Origin: Bacillota bacterium
GTDB lineage: Bacteria > Bacillota > Clostridia > Christensenellales > CAG-138
NCBI GenBank assembly: GCA_023416175.1
Contig: JAEZIE010000153.1
Span: forward strand, 1-8,974
DNA length: 8,974 bases
Direction of reading: 5' to 3'
The notes below the pieces were generated by a model. That model searched no databases. It was not told the DNA's origin and saw only the letters and a list, made by a program, of their open reading frames with translations. The translations under genes and the position numbers were made by a program. Below, one piece after another: positions 1 through 5,445 of the stretch; the stretch's first letter is position 1, and every line of letters starts with the position of its first letter.

Positions 1-721
1 GGATGGCATTGTGGAACACATCCTGAACGTCTTCGTTGTCATCCAGCCATTCCAGGAAACGTTCTACCTTTTGTACGATTTCCGCATCAGAAACGTTGGC
101 AGTGTTCTGCGGGATCATATCGATCTCGGCGGAAATAAAGGTATACCCGGCGGCTTCGAGCGCTTCGCGCACGCGGGAAAAATCAGCAGGATCGGTATAC
201 ACTTCAAAGGCGTCGTCCTGGGGCACAAAGTCTTCCGCGCCCGCGTCAAGCGCCGCCATCATGACTTCATCCTCATTCAACAGCGCACTGCGCTCAATGA
301 TGATGACGCCCTTCTTGGCAAACATCCAGGAAACGCAACCCGTAGCGCCCAAGGTACCACCGCTTTTGTCGAATATGTGGCGCATTTCCGCGGCGGTGCG
401 GTTGCGGTTATCTGTAACGACATCCACGATCACGGCGATACCACCGGGGCCGTATCCTTCGTAAGTGCCTTCTTCATAGTTCACGCTACCCAATTCACCC
501 GAGGCCTTTTTGAGAGAGCGGGCAATGTTATCATTGGGCATGTTATTTGCTTTGGCTTTTGCGATCACATCGCGCAGTTTGGAGTTGTTTGCAGGATCCG
601 GGCCGCCCTCTTTGACAGCAATGGCAATTTCACGGCCGATCTTGGTGAATATCTTACCGCGCTGCGAGTCGGTTTTTTCCTTTTTATTTTTGATGTTTGC
701 CCATTTAGAGTGACCGGACAT
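1..721 (-). CDS. yebC: YebC/PmpR (TACO1) family protein, 3' end cut by window
   Basis: Translating the minus strand from an ATG at 721 gives 240 residues that run off the left edge without a stop. The family is usually about 240-250 residues, so only a few are missing. The N-terminus MSGHSKWANIKNKK and the segments GRE (32-34), NNMPNDNIARSLKKASG (59-75) and YEGYGPGGIAV (87-97) followed by TDNRNRTAAEMRH are hallmarks of the family. YebC proteins were long annotated as DNA-binding regulators (PmpR in Pseudomonas). More recent work on bacterial YebC and mitochondrial TACO1 links them to translation of difficult sequences such as proline stretches. A GGAGG site at 729-733 lies 7 bases upstream of the ATG. 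The gene has its own strong promoter overlapping the end of the uracil-DNA glycosylase gene. A long open frame on the opposite strand (11-754) is a shadow. Identity is seen directly; the cellular role is family knowledge. Confidence 0.96.
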   Translation of the reverse strand, partial: MSGHSKWANIKNKKEKTDSQRGKIFTKIGREIAIAVKEGGPDPANNSKLRDVIAKAKANNMPNDNIARSLKKASGELGSVNYEEGTYEGYGPGGIAVIVDVVTDNRNRTAAEMRHIFDKSGGTLGATGCVSWMFAKKGVIIIERSALLNEDEVMMAALDAGAEDFVPQDDAFEVYTDPADFSRVREALEAAGYTFISAEIDMIPQNTANVSDAEIVQKVERFLEWLDDNEDVQDVFHNAI

Positions 722-763
722 AAGAATACCTCCATTGAATTATTCCTTGATTAACTGTTGTGC

Positions 764-792
764 ATTATACCATTTGTTCGGGAGCTTGTACA
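764..792 (-). promoter_or_regulatory. Probable sigma-A promoter of yebC, extended -10
   Basis: On the minus strand TGTACA (787-792) is followed after 17 bases by TATAAT (764-769), which is preceded by TGG, an extended -10. The -35 matches the consensus at 4 of 6 bases. The -10 contains the TAA stop codon of the upstream glycosylase gene (765-767). Predicted transcription would start near 757, giving a leader of about 36 bases before the yebC ATG. Inferred from the sequence match only. Confidence 0.7.
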
Positions 793-1361
793 GCGCACCC
801 TGTTTCTAAAAGCGCCATATAGCGCTCACGTATGGATTTAAAATCCTCCCAGGCTTCCTTCTTCTTTTCAGGGTCGCGAAGCAAAGCCGCGGGATGATAG
901 GTCGGTATGACCCATACGCCCTTTTTTTCTTTCCAGACGCCCCGCTCCCTTGTAATACGCACATCGCGGTCATAGATATACTTTGCCGCCGTAGCGCCTA
1001 AACAAACAATGATTTTCGGTTTGATCAGCCCGGTTTGCGCGCGCAGATAAGGAAGGCAGGCAAACGCTTCCTCTTCAAGCGGTACCCGGTTTTGAGGAGG
1101 GCGGCATTTGACAACATTGGCTATGTAGACTTTTGTGCGGTCCAAATCGATTGCGGCGAGCATCTTATCCAATAGCTGTCCCGCAGGGCCGACAAACGGA
1201 CGTCCCTGCAAGTCCTCTTCCCGTCCGGGGCCTTCCCCGACGAACAGGATCTCCGCATGGACGTTTCCCTCGCCAAAAACGGTGTGCGTGCGCGTATTAC
1301 ATAGCGCGCAACCTTGGCAGGCCGCAACCTGCGCCTTCAATGTTTGCCAATGGAGCAGCAT
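765..1361 (-). CDS. Uracil-DNA glycosylase, family 4 (iron-sulfur, UDGa type)
   Basis: This 198-residue protein should remove uracil, arising from cytosine deamination or misincorporation, from DNA to start base-excision repair. Four cysteines, C15 and C18 (CQGC), C86 (VVKCRPP) and C102, match the spacing of the 4Fe-4S ligands in thermophile family 4 enzymes; C21 is extra. The catalytic-site motif GEGPGREED (42-50) followed by GRPFVGPAGQLLD (53-65), and the second motif YHPAALLR around H156, are intact. Length is normal for the family (about 190-220). A GAGGG site (1368-1372) precedes the ATG at a spacing of 6. The gene lies 54 bases downstream of the carbonic-anhydrase-like gene and 43 bases upstream of yebC. 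It looks functional, in contrast to its two upstream neighbours. Confidence 0.94.
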   Translation of the reverse strand: MLLHWQTLKAQVAACQGCALCNTRTHTVFGEGNVHAEILFVGEGPGREEDLQGRPFVGPAGQLLDKMLAAIDLDRTKVYIANVVKCRPPQNRVPLEEEAFACLPYLRAQTGLIKPKIIVCLGATAAKYIYDRDVRITRERGVWKEKKGVWVIPTYHPAALLRDPEKKKEAWEDFKSIRERYMALLETGCAVQAPEQMV

Positions 1362-1415
1362 GGTTGTCCCTCATAAAACAGACGTGTGAAACTGCCTGGG
1401 GTTGCATGGTATAGA

Positions 1416-1937
1416 TTAGAAGTCAAAAACCGTAACGCGGCCGCTAGCAAGATCGTATTTCGCGCCGACCACAAAGAATTCCCCGGCATTTAACGGCTCT
1501 TGGAGCGCCGAGCTGTTGCGCACACGCTGCACGCAAGCCTTGATGGTCTTATACTCTTCCTCGTCATCGTCCTTACGAAAGCGCTCCCAAAACCCTTCTT
1601 CCTCTTCCGGGTCACCTTGGCGGGTCTCATGGGTCAATATCATGCAGAGCGGCACTTGAAGTTTCTCCGATGCGAATTCAATGGCCTCCAAAGCCGTCCG
1701 GTCAATTTCTAGCTCGGGCATACGCAGCACATAGAGCGCACCAATGCCGGTATCGAATATATGCTCTGGAGGCATATAAGAATCCGAAGGGGAAACGATG
1801 ATTGCAATCGGGCGCTCCCCTTCCTCAACAAGCAGGCGCCTCTGCTCATCAAAATTGCGGCAGACGTTGCATTCGTCGTTGACAAAGCGTTCGTTACCCG
1901 ACAACAGGATATCCAATGATTTTTCCCATGACCCCAT
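1416..1937 (-). CDS. Beta-carbonic-anhydrase-like protein lacking zinc ligands (probable pseudoenzyme)
   Basis: The 173-residue protein follows the beta-carbonic anhydrase layout: LLSGNERFV (11-19), the strand-loop SPSDSYMPPEHIFD (49-62) where active enzymes have a CxDSR motif followed by PPE, then TGIGALYVLRM (63-73), ALEAIEFASEKLQVPL (82-97), and a typical C-terminus RNSSALQEPL...VVGAKYDLASGRVTVF. By eye alignment the first zinc cysteine is Pro50, the dyad arginine is Tyr54 and the second zinc cysteine is Arg106. Asp52 and His103 (THETRQG) remain. The helical segment after His103 is short (about 39 residues to the SPVL-like motif, where typical enzymes have about 70) and very acidic, with EEEE at 111-114 and DDDEEE at 123-128. 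An N-terminal CNVC pair (23-26) could bind metal. CO2 hydration by the usual mechanism seems impossible. The frame is intact, with AAGGGG 7 bases before the ATG. Function unknown. Confidence 0.82.
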   Translation of the reverse strand: MGSWEKSLDILLSGNERFVNDECNVCRNFDEQRRLLVEEGERPIAIIVSPSDSYMPPEHIFDTGIGALYVLRMPELEIDRTALEAIEFASEKLQVPLCMILTHETRQGDPEEEEGFWERFRKDDDEEEYKTIKACVQRVRNSSALQEPLNAGEFFVVGAKYDLASGRVTVFDF

Positions 1938-1972
1938 GATTAGACCCCTTACTTATGTTATCAATCAAAAGT

Positions 1973-2695
1973 TTACAGATTGACGGCGGCGTCCTCATCC
2001 AGCACGAACGTAACGTTCGGATGCAGCTGCAAGATGCTGGCGGGAACAGCGGGCGTTACCGCAGAGGACAGAATACGCGCCGCAATGCCCGAAACCTCCC
2101 GCCCCAGCGCAAGCAGTATGATGCGCTTTGAAGACATCATGGTGCTCATACCCATGGTAATGGCCTGGGCAACCATCCCTTCGGTTCCCGAAATGCCCTT
2201 GCATTCGTCTATTGTATTTTGGGGAAGGAGCTCCACGTGCGTGAATGCGGAAAATTCACGTGCCGGGCCGTTAAAGGCTAGGTGGCCGTTCTGCCCAAGA
2301 TAGAGAAGCACCGTATCAAGCCCACCGGAGGCAATGATATCCGCCTCAAAGCTTGAACAAGCTGCCTGCAGGTCCTGTGCGTTATGGTTGGGCGCGTGCG
2401 TGCGGGCAAGCTGCATGTTGACCTGCTCATATAGGGCGCTGGCAAGATAGGCGCTGAGTATGCCCACGTTTCCGGCGCGCTTGGCCATGAATTCGCTTGT
2501 CTGGAATACGGTAATTTCGCTCCAATCCAGTATGCCCGCAGCCGTCATGGAGACGAGCTTGCGGTATACAAGCGACGCCATATCCGTTGCGGCAAGCCCA
2601 AGCACGGAGTTTGGCTTTTCTATCATCTGCGCTGCGATCAGCGTGGCAGCAGCCGCGCTTGCAGCGTCCTTGTCCCGGTAGATCATAATACCCAT
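1973..2695 (-). CDS. NagB-like (glucosamine-6-phosphate deaminase fold) protein with degenerate active site
   Basis: The 240-residue protein has the overall length and order of NagB sugar-phosphate isomerase/deaminases. Its C-terminal half is well preserved: GQNGHLAFNGP (134-144), ITMGMSTMMSSKRIILLALG (179-198) and PASILQLHPNVTFVLDEDAA (218-237). By eye alignment to E. coli NagB, however, the substrate phosphate loop (LPTGGTP type) reads LAATDMA (34-40), the catalytic Asp72 position is Ser67 (FQTSEF), Glu148 is Gly143 and Lys208 is Val201. The ring-opening His143 is kept as His138. Asn136 for Asp141 is less telling, because Firmicutes NagB proteins often read NGH there. Deamination of glucosamine-6-phosphate is therefore unlikely; a sugar-phosphate binding, regulatory or unrelated role is possible. 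An excellent AAGGAGG (2703-2709) sits 7 bases before the ATG. The next gene, also a probable pseudoenzyme, starts 35 bases downstream. Confidence 0.85.
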   Translation of the reverse strand: MGIMIYRDKDAASAAAATLIAAQMIEKPNSVLGLAATDMASLVYRKLVSMTAAGILDWSEITVFQTSEFMAKRAGNVGILSAYLASALYEQVNMQLARTHAPNHNAQDLQAACSSFEADIIASGGLDTVLLYLGQNGHLAFNGPAREFSAFTHVELLPQNTIDECKGISGTEGMVAQAITMGMSTMMSSKRIILLALGREVSGIAARILSSAVTPAVPASILQLHPNVTFVLDEDAAVNL

Positions 2696-2743
2696 GCGTA
2701 TTCCTCCTTCAAAGCGCCTTTACCGCGCGAAAAGCACATTGTG

Positions 2744-2772
2744 ATTATACCACGCTTGATAAAAAGCGCAAA
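2744..2772 (-). promoter_or_regulatory. Probable promoter for the NagB-like gene, extended -10
   Basis: On the minus strand TGGTATAAT (2744-2752) is an extended -10 with a perfect TATAAT. A weak -35, TTTGCG (2767-2772), lies 17 bases upstream. It contains the hydrolase stop codon (2745-2747), the same arrangement as the yebC promoter. A start near 2737 would give a leader of about 40 bases. It would let the NagB-like, carbonic-anhydrase-like and glycosylase genes be transcribed independently of the hydrolase. Inference from sequence match. Confidence 0.55.
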
Positions 2773-3659
2773 ACATCCTGATAAACTTCTGTGCGATTGA
2801 TTTCGTTAAGCATTTCATGCCTGCCCTCGGAATAGAGCTTCATTGCCACTGTATGGCCGGTATCCTCCAGCCACTTTGCAACCTGCCTTACTCCCTTGCC
2901 GCTGTTGCCCACAGGGTCCTTCTCCCCGGAAAAAAGATAGATGGGAATATCGGGGACATTTGCTGCCCAGAAAGAGGAGCTGATTTCCCGGATACCAAAT
3001 AACAGATCAAAAAAACCTTCCGCTGTGAATACAAACCCACACAGCGGATCCTCTATATAGCGGTCCACTCGCTCGTTATCCCGGCTAAGCCAGTCGAATG
3101 GGGTGCGTGAAGGCAAGAACGGCTTGTTGTAGGAGCCGAAACTCAAATTGTTCAGAAGTTCGCTTGGAGTCTTTTCCCCGTTGCGCTTTTTTTCGCGTTG
3201 AGATAACAGGCTTCCAAGACCGGCTGCCGGATTTTTGCCTGCTGTACCGGAAAGAATCAAAGCGGAGATATCCTCCGGATAGCGGGCGGCGTAGCTGCGC
3301 GCTAAAAACGAACCCATGCTGTGTCCAAACAGCACATAGGGTACATTCGGCCAAAGCGACGCTGCATGGTCATGCAGCGTTTTCATATCCGCTACCACAG
3401 CGTTCCAGCCGTTACGTTCACCGAAATAGCCCTTTACGGCAAGATCGGCGCTTTTGCCGTGCCCGGCATGGTCGTTCGCGGCAACTGCAAACGCGTTGGA
3501 GCATAAAAACTCTGCAAAAGGCGCATACCTTCCAATATGCTCCGCCATACCATGTGCGATCTGCACAACGGCACGGGGTTGGGCATCCGGAAACCAAAGC
3601 ATAGAAAAGATCTCGCCAAGGCTTGTAGCCGAAGCGTATCTGAATTCCTGCGTCTGCAT
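2745..3659 (-). CDS. Alpha/beta hydrolase, monoacylglycerol lipase / lysophospholipase-like (Hydrolase_4)
   Basis: The 304-residue cytoplasmic protein carries the oxyanion-region motif HGMAEHIGRY (36-45), NDHAGHGKS (62-70) and the nucleophile elbow GHSMGS with Ser114. The probable triad is completed by Asp248 (GEKDPVG) and His281 (EGRHEML). These are typical of the PldB / monoglyceride lipase branch that cleaves ester bonds in monoacylglycerols or lysophospholipids. The true substrate cannot be read from sequence. There is no signal peptide or membrane segment. GGAGG (3669-3673) lies 9 bases before the ATG. The gene is divergent from a LysR-type regulator, a layout in which the regulator often controls the neighbour; this is inference. 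A 10-2-10 inverted repeat sits inside its coding sequence at 3359-3380. The frame and catalytic residues look intact. Confidence 0.9.
   Translation of the reverse strand: MQTQEFRYASATSLGEIFSMLWFPDAQPRAVVQIAHGMAEHIGRYAPFAEFLCSNAFAVAANDHAGHGKSADLAVKGYFGERNGWNAVVADMKTLHDHAASLWPNVPYVLFGHSMGSFLARSYAARYPEDISALILSGTAGKNPAAGLGSLLSQREKKRNGEKTPSELLNNLSFGSYNKPFLPSRTPFDWLSRDNERVDRYIEDPLCGFVFTAEGFFDLLFGIREISSSFWAANVPDIPIYLFSGEKDPVGNSGKGVRQVAKWLEDTGHTVAMKLYSEGRHEMLNEINRTEVYQDVLRFLSSVV
3359..3380. repeat. Perfect 10-bp inverted repeat with 2-bp spacer, inside the hydrolase gene
   Basis: ACGCTGCATG and CATGCAGCGT flank GT. All ten base pairs match. The repeat encodes T94-L95-H96-D97-H98-A99-A100 of the hydrolase on the minus strand. 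It shares the GCATG/CATGC half-site with the intergenic repeat at 3694-3706, so it could be a downstream operator or an RNA hairpin. It could also be chance. Confidence 0.6.
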
Positions 3660-3686
3660 ACCAGAATACCTCCGTCTTTTGTATAA

Positions 3687-3695
3687 AGTATATCA
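3687..3695 (-). promoter_or_regulatory. Probable extended -10 of the hydrolase promoter
   Basis: The minus strand reads TGATATACT, an extended -10 (TG, one base, TATACT). No good -35 is seen; the hexamer 17 bases upstream is ATGCGA, which suggests an activator-dependent or extended -10 promoter. Transcription would start near 3680, about 20 bases before the ATG, with GGAGG inside the leader. Confidence 0.5.
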
Positions 3696-3706
3696 TGCAC
3701 CGCATG
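3694..3706. promoter_or_regulatory. Candidate operator: inverted repeat CATGC-N3-GCATG
   Basis: A perfect 5-bp inverted repeat with an ACC spacer overlaps the upstream edge of the hydrolase extended -10 and fills the space between -10 and -35. A protein bound here would directly affect hydrolase transcription. The binding protein is unknown; the adjacent LysR-type regulator is one candidate, although the repeat is shorter than a standard LysR box. Confidence 0.4.
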
Positions 3707-3785
3707 TTTTCGCATCAAATATTGGGATGAAATTCCTTTGTTTACAGCCATAAAATGGACATAGATAAGCTACGCAAAGAGTTTC

Positions 3786-3814
3786 TTGCATACGGTAAAG
3801 CGATAGATTATAAT
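3786..3814 (+). promoter_or_regulatory. Probable promoter of the LysR-type regulator gene
   Basis: TTGCAT (3786-3791), 17 bases, then a perfect TATAAT (3809-3814). The -35 keeps the conserved TTG. Transcription would start near 3821, giving a leader of about 44 bases. The -10 lies within the 15-bp palindrome at 3808-3822, which suggests autoregulation. Confidence 0.6.
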
Positions 3815-3822
3815 GCATATAA
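3808..3822. promoter_or_regulatory. Candidate LysR-type box, TTATA-N5-TATAA
   Basis: TTATAATGCATATAA is an inverted repeat with 5-bp arms. Its inner part TATAATGCATATA fits the T-N11-A pattern with dyad symmetry that LysR-type regulators bind. It overlaps the -10 of the regulator's own promoter, the usual position for negative autoregulation in this family. AT-rich composition makes a chance match possible. Confidence 0.45.
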
Positions 3823-3864
3823 GCCTTTTCATAACCAAATCTAGGGTGAATAAGAGGATTTTAT

Positions 3865-4761
3865 ATGTCTGCGGATCTTGAGCTTTATCGTGTTTTTTGT
3901 ACCGTTGCACGCTGCGGCAGCCTTTCGCACGCCGCGCGGGAACTTTATATCAGCCAGCCCGCAGTAAGCCAGGCCATGCGTCGTCTGGAGGACAGCCTGG
4001 ATTGCTCCCTGTTCACGCGTACCAGCCGCGGCATCACGCTCACCAGCGAAGGGCGCATGCTATATAGCTATGCGGATAAAGCCGTGAGCCTTGTTTCTGC
4101 CGCAGAGGATAAACTCAACCGCATGCGTACGTTGCAATCCGGCGGATTGATGATCGGTGCGAGCGATACGCTGTGCCAATACTTCCTGCTCCCCTACCTC
4201 GAACGTTTCCATGCGGAATACCCGGAGATCCAACTTCAGGTGACCAACCGCACAACGCCTGAGACGGTTGAGCTTCTAAAGATAGGCAAAGTGGACATCG
4301 CGCTTGTCAACCTTCCGGTGGAAGACAGCGCCTTGTGCGTACGGGAATGCCTGAAGGTTCACGACGTATTTGTGGCGGCGGATCGGTTTGAACACTTGAG
4401 AGGACAGAAGGTGCCTCTCGACATCCTGGCGCGCGAACCTTTGGTGCTTCTGGAGCAGGCCTCAAACTCCCGCAAATATCTTGACGCGTTTGCGGCGCAG
4501 CATGGTATCACGCTGCATCCGGAAATTGAACTTGGCGCGCACAGTCTGTTGGTCCAGTTTGCGCGTATCGGGCTTGGCATCGCCTGTGTCACGAGCGAGT
4601 TTGCAGCGGAAGCGCTGGCAAGCGGCGAGTTGTTTGAAATAGAGCTTGACCCGCCCATGCCCTCCCGCGCAATCGGGTTGATTTCACTCGATGGCGTGCC
4701 TCTCTCTGCGGCATCGCTGCGGTTTATACAAATCGTAATGGAATCCGAGCCGCAAGAATAA
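3865..4761 (+). CDS. LysR-family transcriptional regulator
   Basis: The 298-residue protein has the standard LysR length and two-domain layout. The N-terminal winged helix-turn-helix (about residues 3-62) includes GSLSHAARELYISQPAVSQ (18-36), MRRLEDSLDCSLF and TRTSRGITLTSEG. A linker helix follows to about 88, then a periplasmic-binding-protein-like effector domain from about 92 (LMIGASDTLCQYFLLPYL) to the end. The effector is unknown. AGAGGA (3853-3858) sits 6 bases before the ATG. The gene is divergent from the alpha/beta hydrolase and convergent with plsY, with which it shares a terminator. Likely targets, by the usual LysR rule, are its own promoter and the divergent hydrolase gene, perhaps with the genes beyond it. 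It is the only gene in the window clearly read on the plus strand. Confidence 0.95.
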   Translation: MSADLELYRVFCTVARCGSLSHAARELYISQPAVSQAMRRLEDSLDCSLFTRTSRGITLTSEGRMLYSYADKAVSLVSAAEDKLNRMRTLQSGGLMIGASDTLCQYFLLPYLERFHAEYPEIQLQVTNRTTPETVELLKIGKVDIALVNLPVEDSALCVRECLKVHDVFVAADRFEHLRGQKVPLDILAREPLVLLEQASNSRKYLDAFAAQHGITLHPEIELGAHSLLVQFARIGLGIACVTSEFAAEALASGELFEIELDPPMPSRAIGLISLDGVPLSAASLRFIQIVMESEPQE

Positions 4762-4771
4762 CTCCGTAAAT

Positions 4772-4804
4772 AAAAAAAGCGCCCAATACAGGGCGCTTTT
4801 TTTT
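4772..4804. terminator. Bidirectional rho-independent terminator
   Basis: A run of 7 A, then GCGCCC (4779-4784), a 6-base loop AATACA, GGGCGC (4791-4796) and 8 T. It works in both directions between the convergent LysR-type gene, whose stop is 10 bases before it, and plsY. The TAA stop codon of plsY (4803-4805) overlaps the T tract, so plsY is the last gene of its operon. Confidence 0.93.
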
Positions 4805-5441
4805 ACACGATAGGATTGGTTTCGTTCTTCTCTTTCTTTTCCAGTTTCTTTTGCAATACCTTGCTTTCCTCACCCTTTAAAAGCCGTTTGATGTTGTCGG
4901 CGTGACGGAGTACAACCAGCAGCCAAAGCAACGCGACGGTTACAAGAAATGCTGTATTGCCCCAGGCAAACACCAGCGCAAGTATGAAATAGAGCGAAAT
5001 GCCGGTAAGCGAAACGATAGATATCGTACGTGTCACCGCAATCATAAGAGCGGCCCATACCGTAACGATGGCGCCAAACAGTGGGTTGAGCATCCATGCA
5101 ATGCCCAAAGTGGAGGCAACGCCTTTGCCGCCACGGAACTGCAGAAACACCGGGAAGCAATGGCCCAGCACGACAAAAAAGGCAGCGATATATCCGCCGA
5201 TTTCGCCTGCGGTCCATCTGCCAATCAGCACCGCAAGGATGCCTTTTAGAAGGTCTCCGGCAAACGTTACAGCGCCGGATTTCAACCCGAACACACGCAG
5301 CATGTTGGTGCTGCCCGCATTGCCGCTGCCATGGTTGCGGACGTCATCCTTATATTTGAGCCTGCTGATAATAACAGCGCTTTGCAGATTGCCAATAAGA
5401 TACCCGAGAATACCCGAAAGTACGTACAATCCAATGTTCAT
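4803..5441 (-). CDS. plsY: Glycerol-3-phosphate acyltransferase PlsY
   Basis: PlsY is an integral membrane enzyme that transfers the acyl group of acyl-phosphate (made by PlsX) to glycerol-3-phosphate, the first step of phospholipid synthesis in most Gram-positive bacteria. The 212-residue protein has several hydrophobic spans and the three conserved loops: GSGNAGSTN (38-46), GHCFPVFLQFRGGKGVAS (93-110) with the glycine-rich phosphate loop, and RHADNIKRLLKGEE (179-192). A lysine/glutamate-rich tail (about 193-212) should be cytoplasmic and is slightly long for the family. The ATG lies 4 bases beyond the der stop, with GGGAG inside the end of der, so the two are probably translationally coupled. 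In many related genomes gpsA follows plsY; here a terminator follows instead. Confidence 0.95.
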   Translation of the reverse strand: MNIGLYVLSGILGYLIGNLQSAVIISRLKYKDDVRNHGSGNAGSTNMLRVFGLKSGAVTFAGDLLKGILAVLIGRWTAGEIGGYIAAFFVVLGHCFPVFLQFRGGKGVASTLGIAWMLNPLFGAIVTVWAALMIAVTRTISIVSLTGISLYFILALVFAWGNTAFLVTVALLWLLVVLRHADNIKRLLKGEESKVLQKKLEKKEKNETNPIV

Positions 5442-5445
5442 TTCA

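Noticed and set aside
11..754. Long 247-codon open frame on the plus strand at the left edge
   Set aside because: It is exactly antisense to yebC, whose minus-strand translation is an unmistakable family match. The plus frame resembles no protein I know and has no fitting ribosome binding site.
1362..1415. Promoter between the carbonic-anhydrase-like gene and the glycosylase
   Set aside because: A TATACC-like sequence is present, but no -35 at suitable spacing and no extended -10 were found.
2290..2296. Counting Asn136 of the NagB-like protein as a lost catalytic Asp
   Set aside because: From memory, many Firmicutes NagB proteins have Asn in the NGH motif, so this change alone is not evidence of inactivity.
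1416..2695. Calling the carbonic-anhydrase-like and NagB-like genes broken pseudogenes
   Set aside because: Both frames are uninterrupted, near family length and have good ribosome binding sites. Loss is limited mostly to active-site residues, which fits pseudoenzymes better than decay.
3098..3604. 168-codon plus-strand open frame over the hydrolase gene
   Set aside because: The minus strand encodes a complete alpha/beta hydrolase with its triad. The plus translation is rich in Arg, Cys and Ser, typical of a shadow frame.
3755..3844. 29-codon plus-strand open frame ending 20 bases before the LysR-type gene, considered as a leader peptide or gene remnant
   Set aside because: It has no ribosome binding site and begins upstream of the predicted lysR promoter (3786-3814), so it would not be on that transcript. 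The peptide looks plausible but nothing else supports it.
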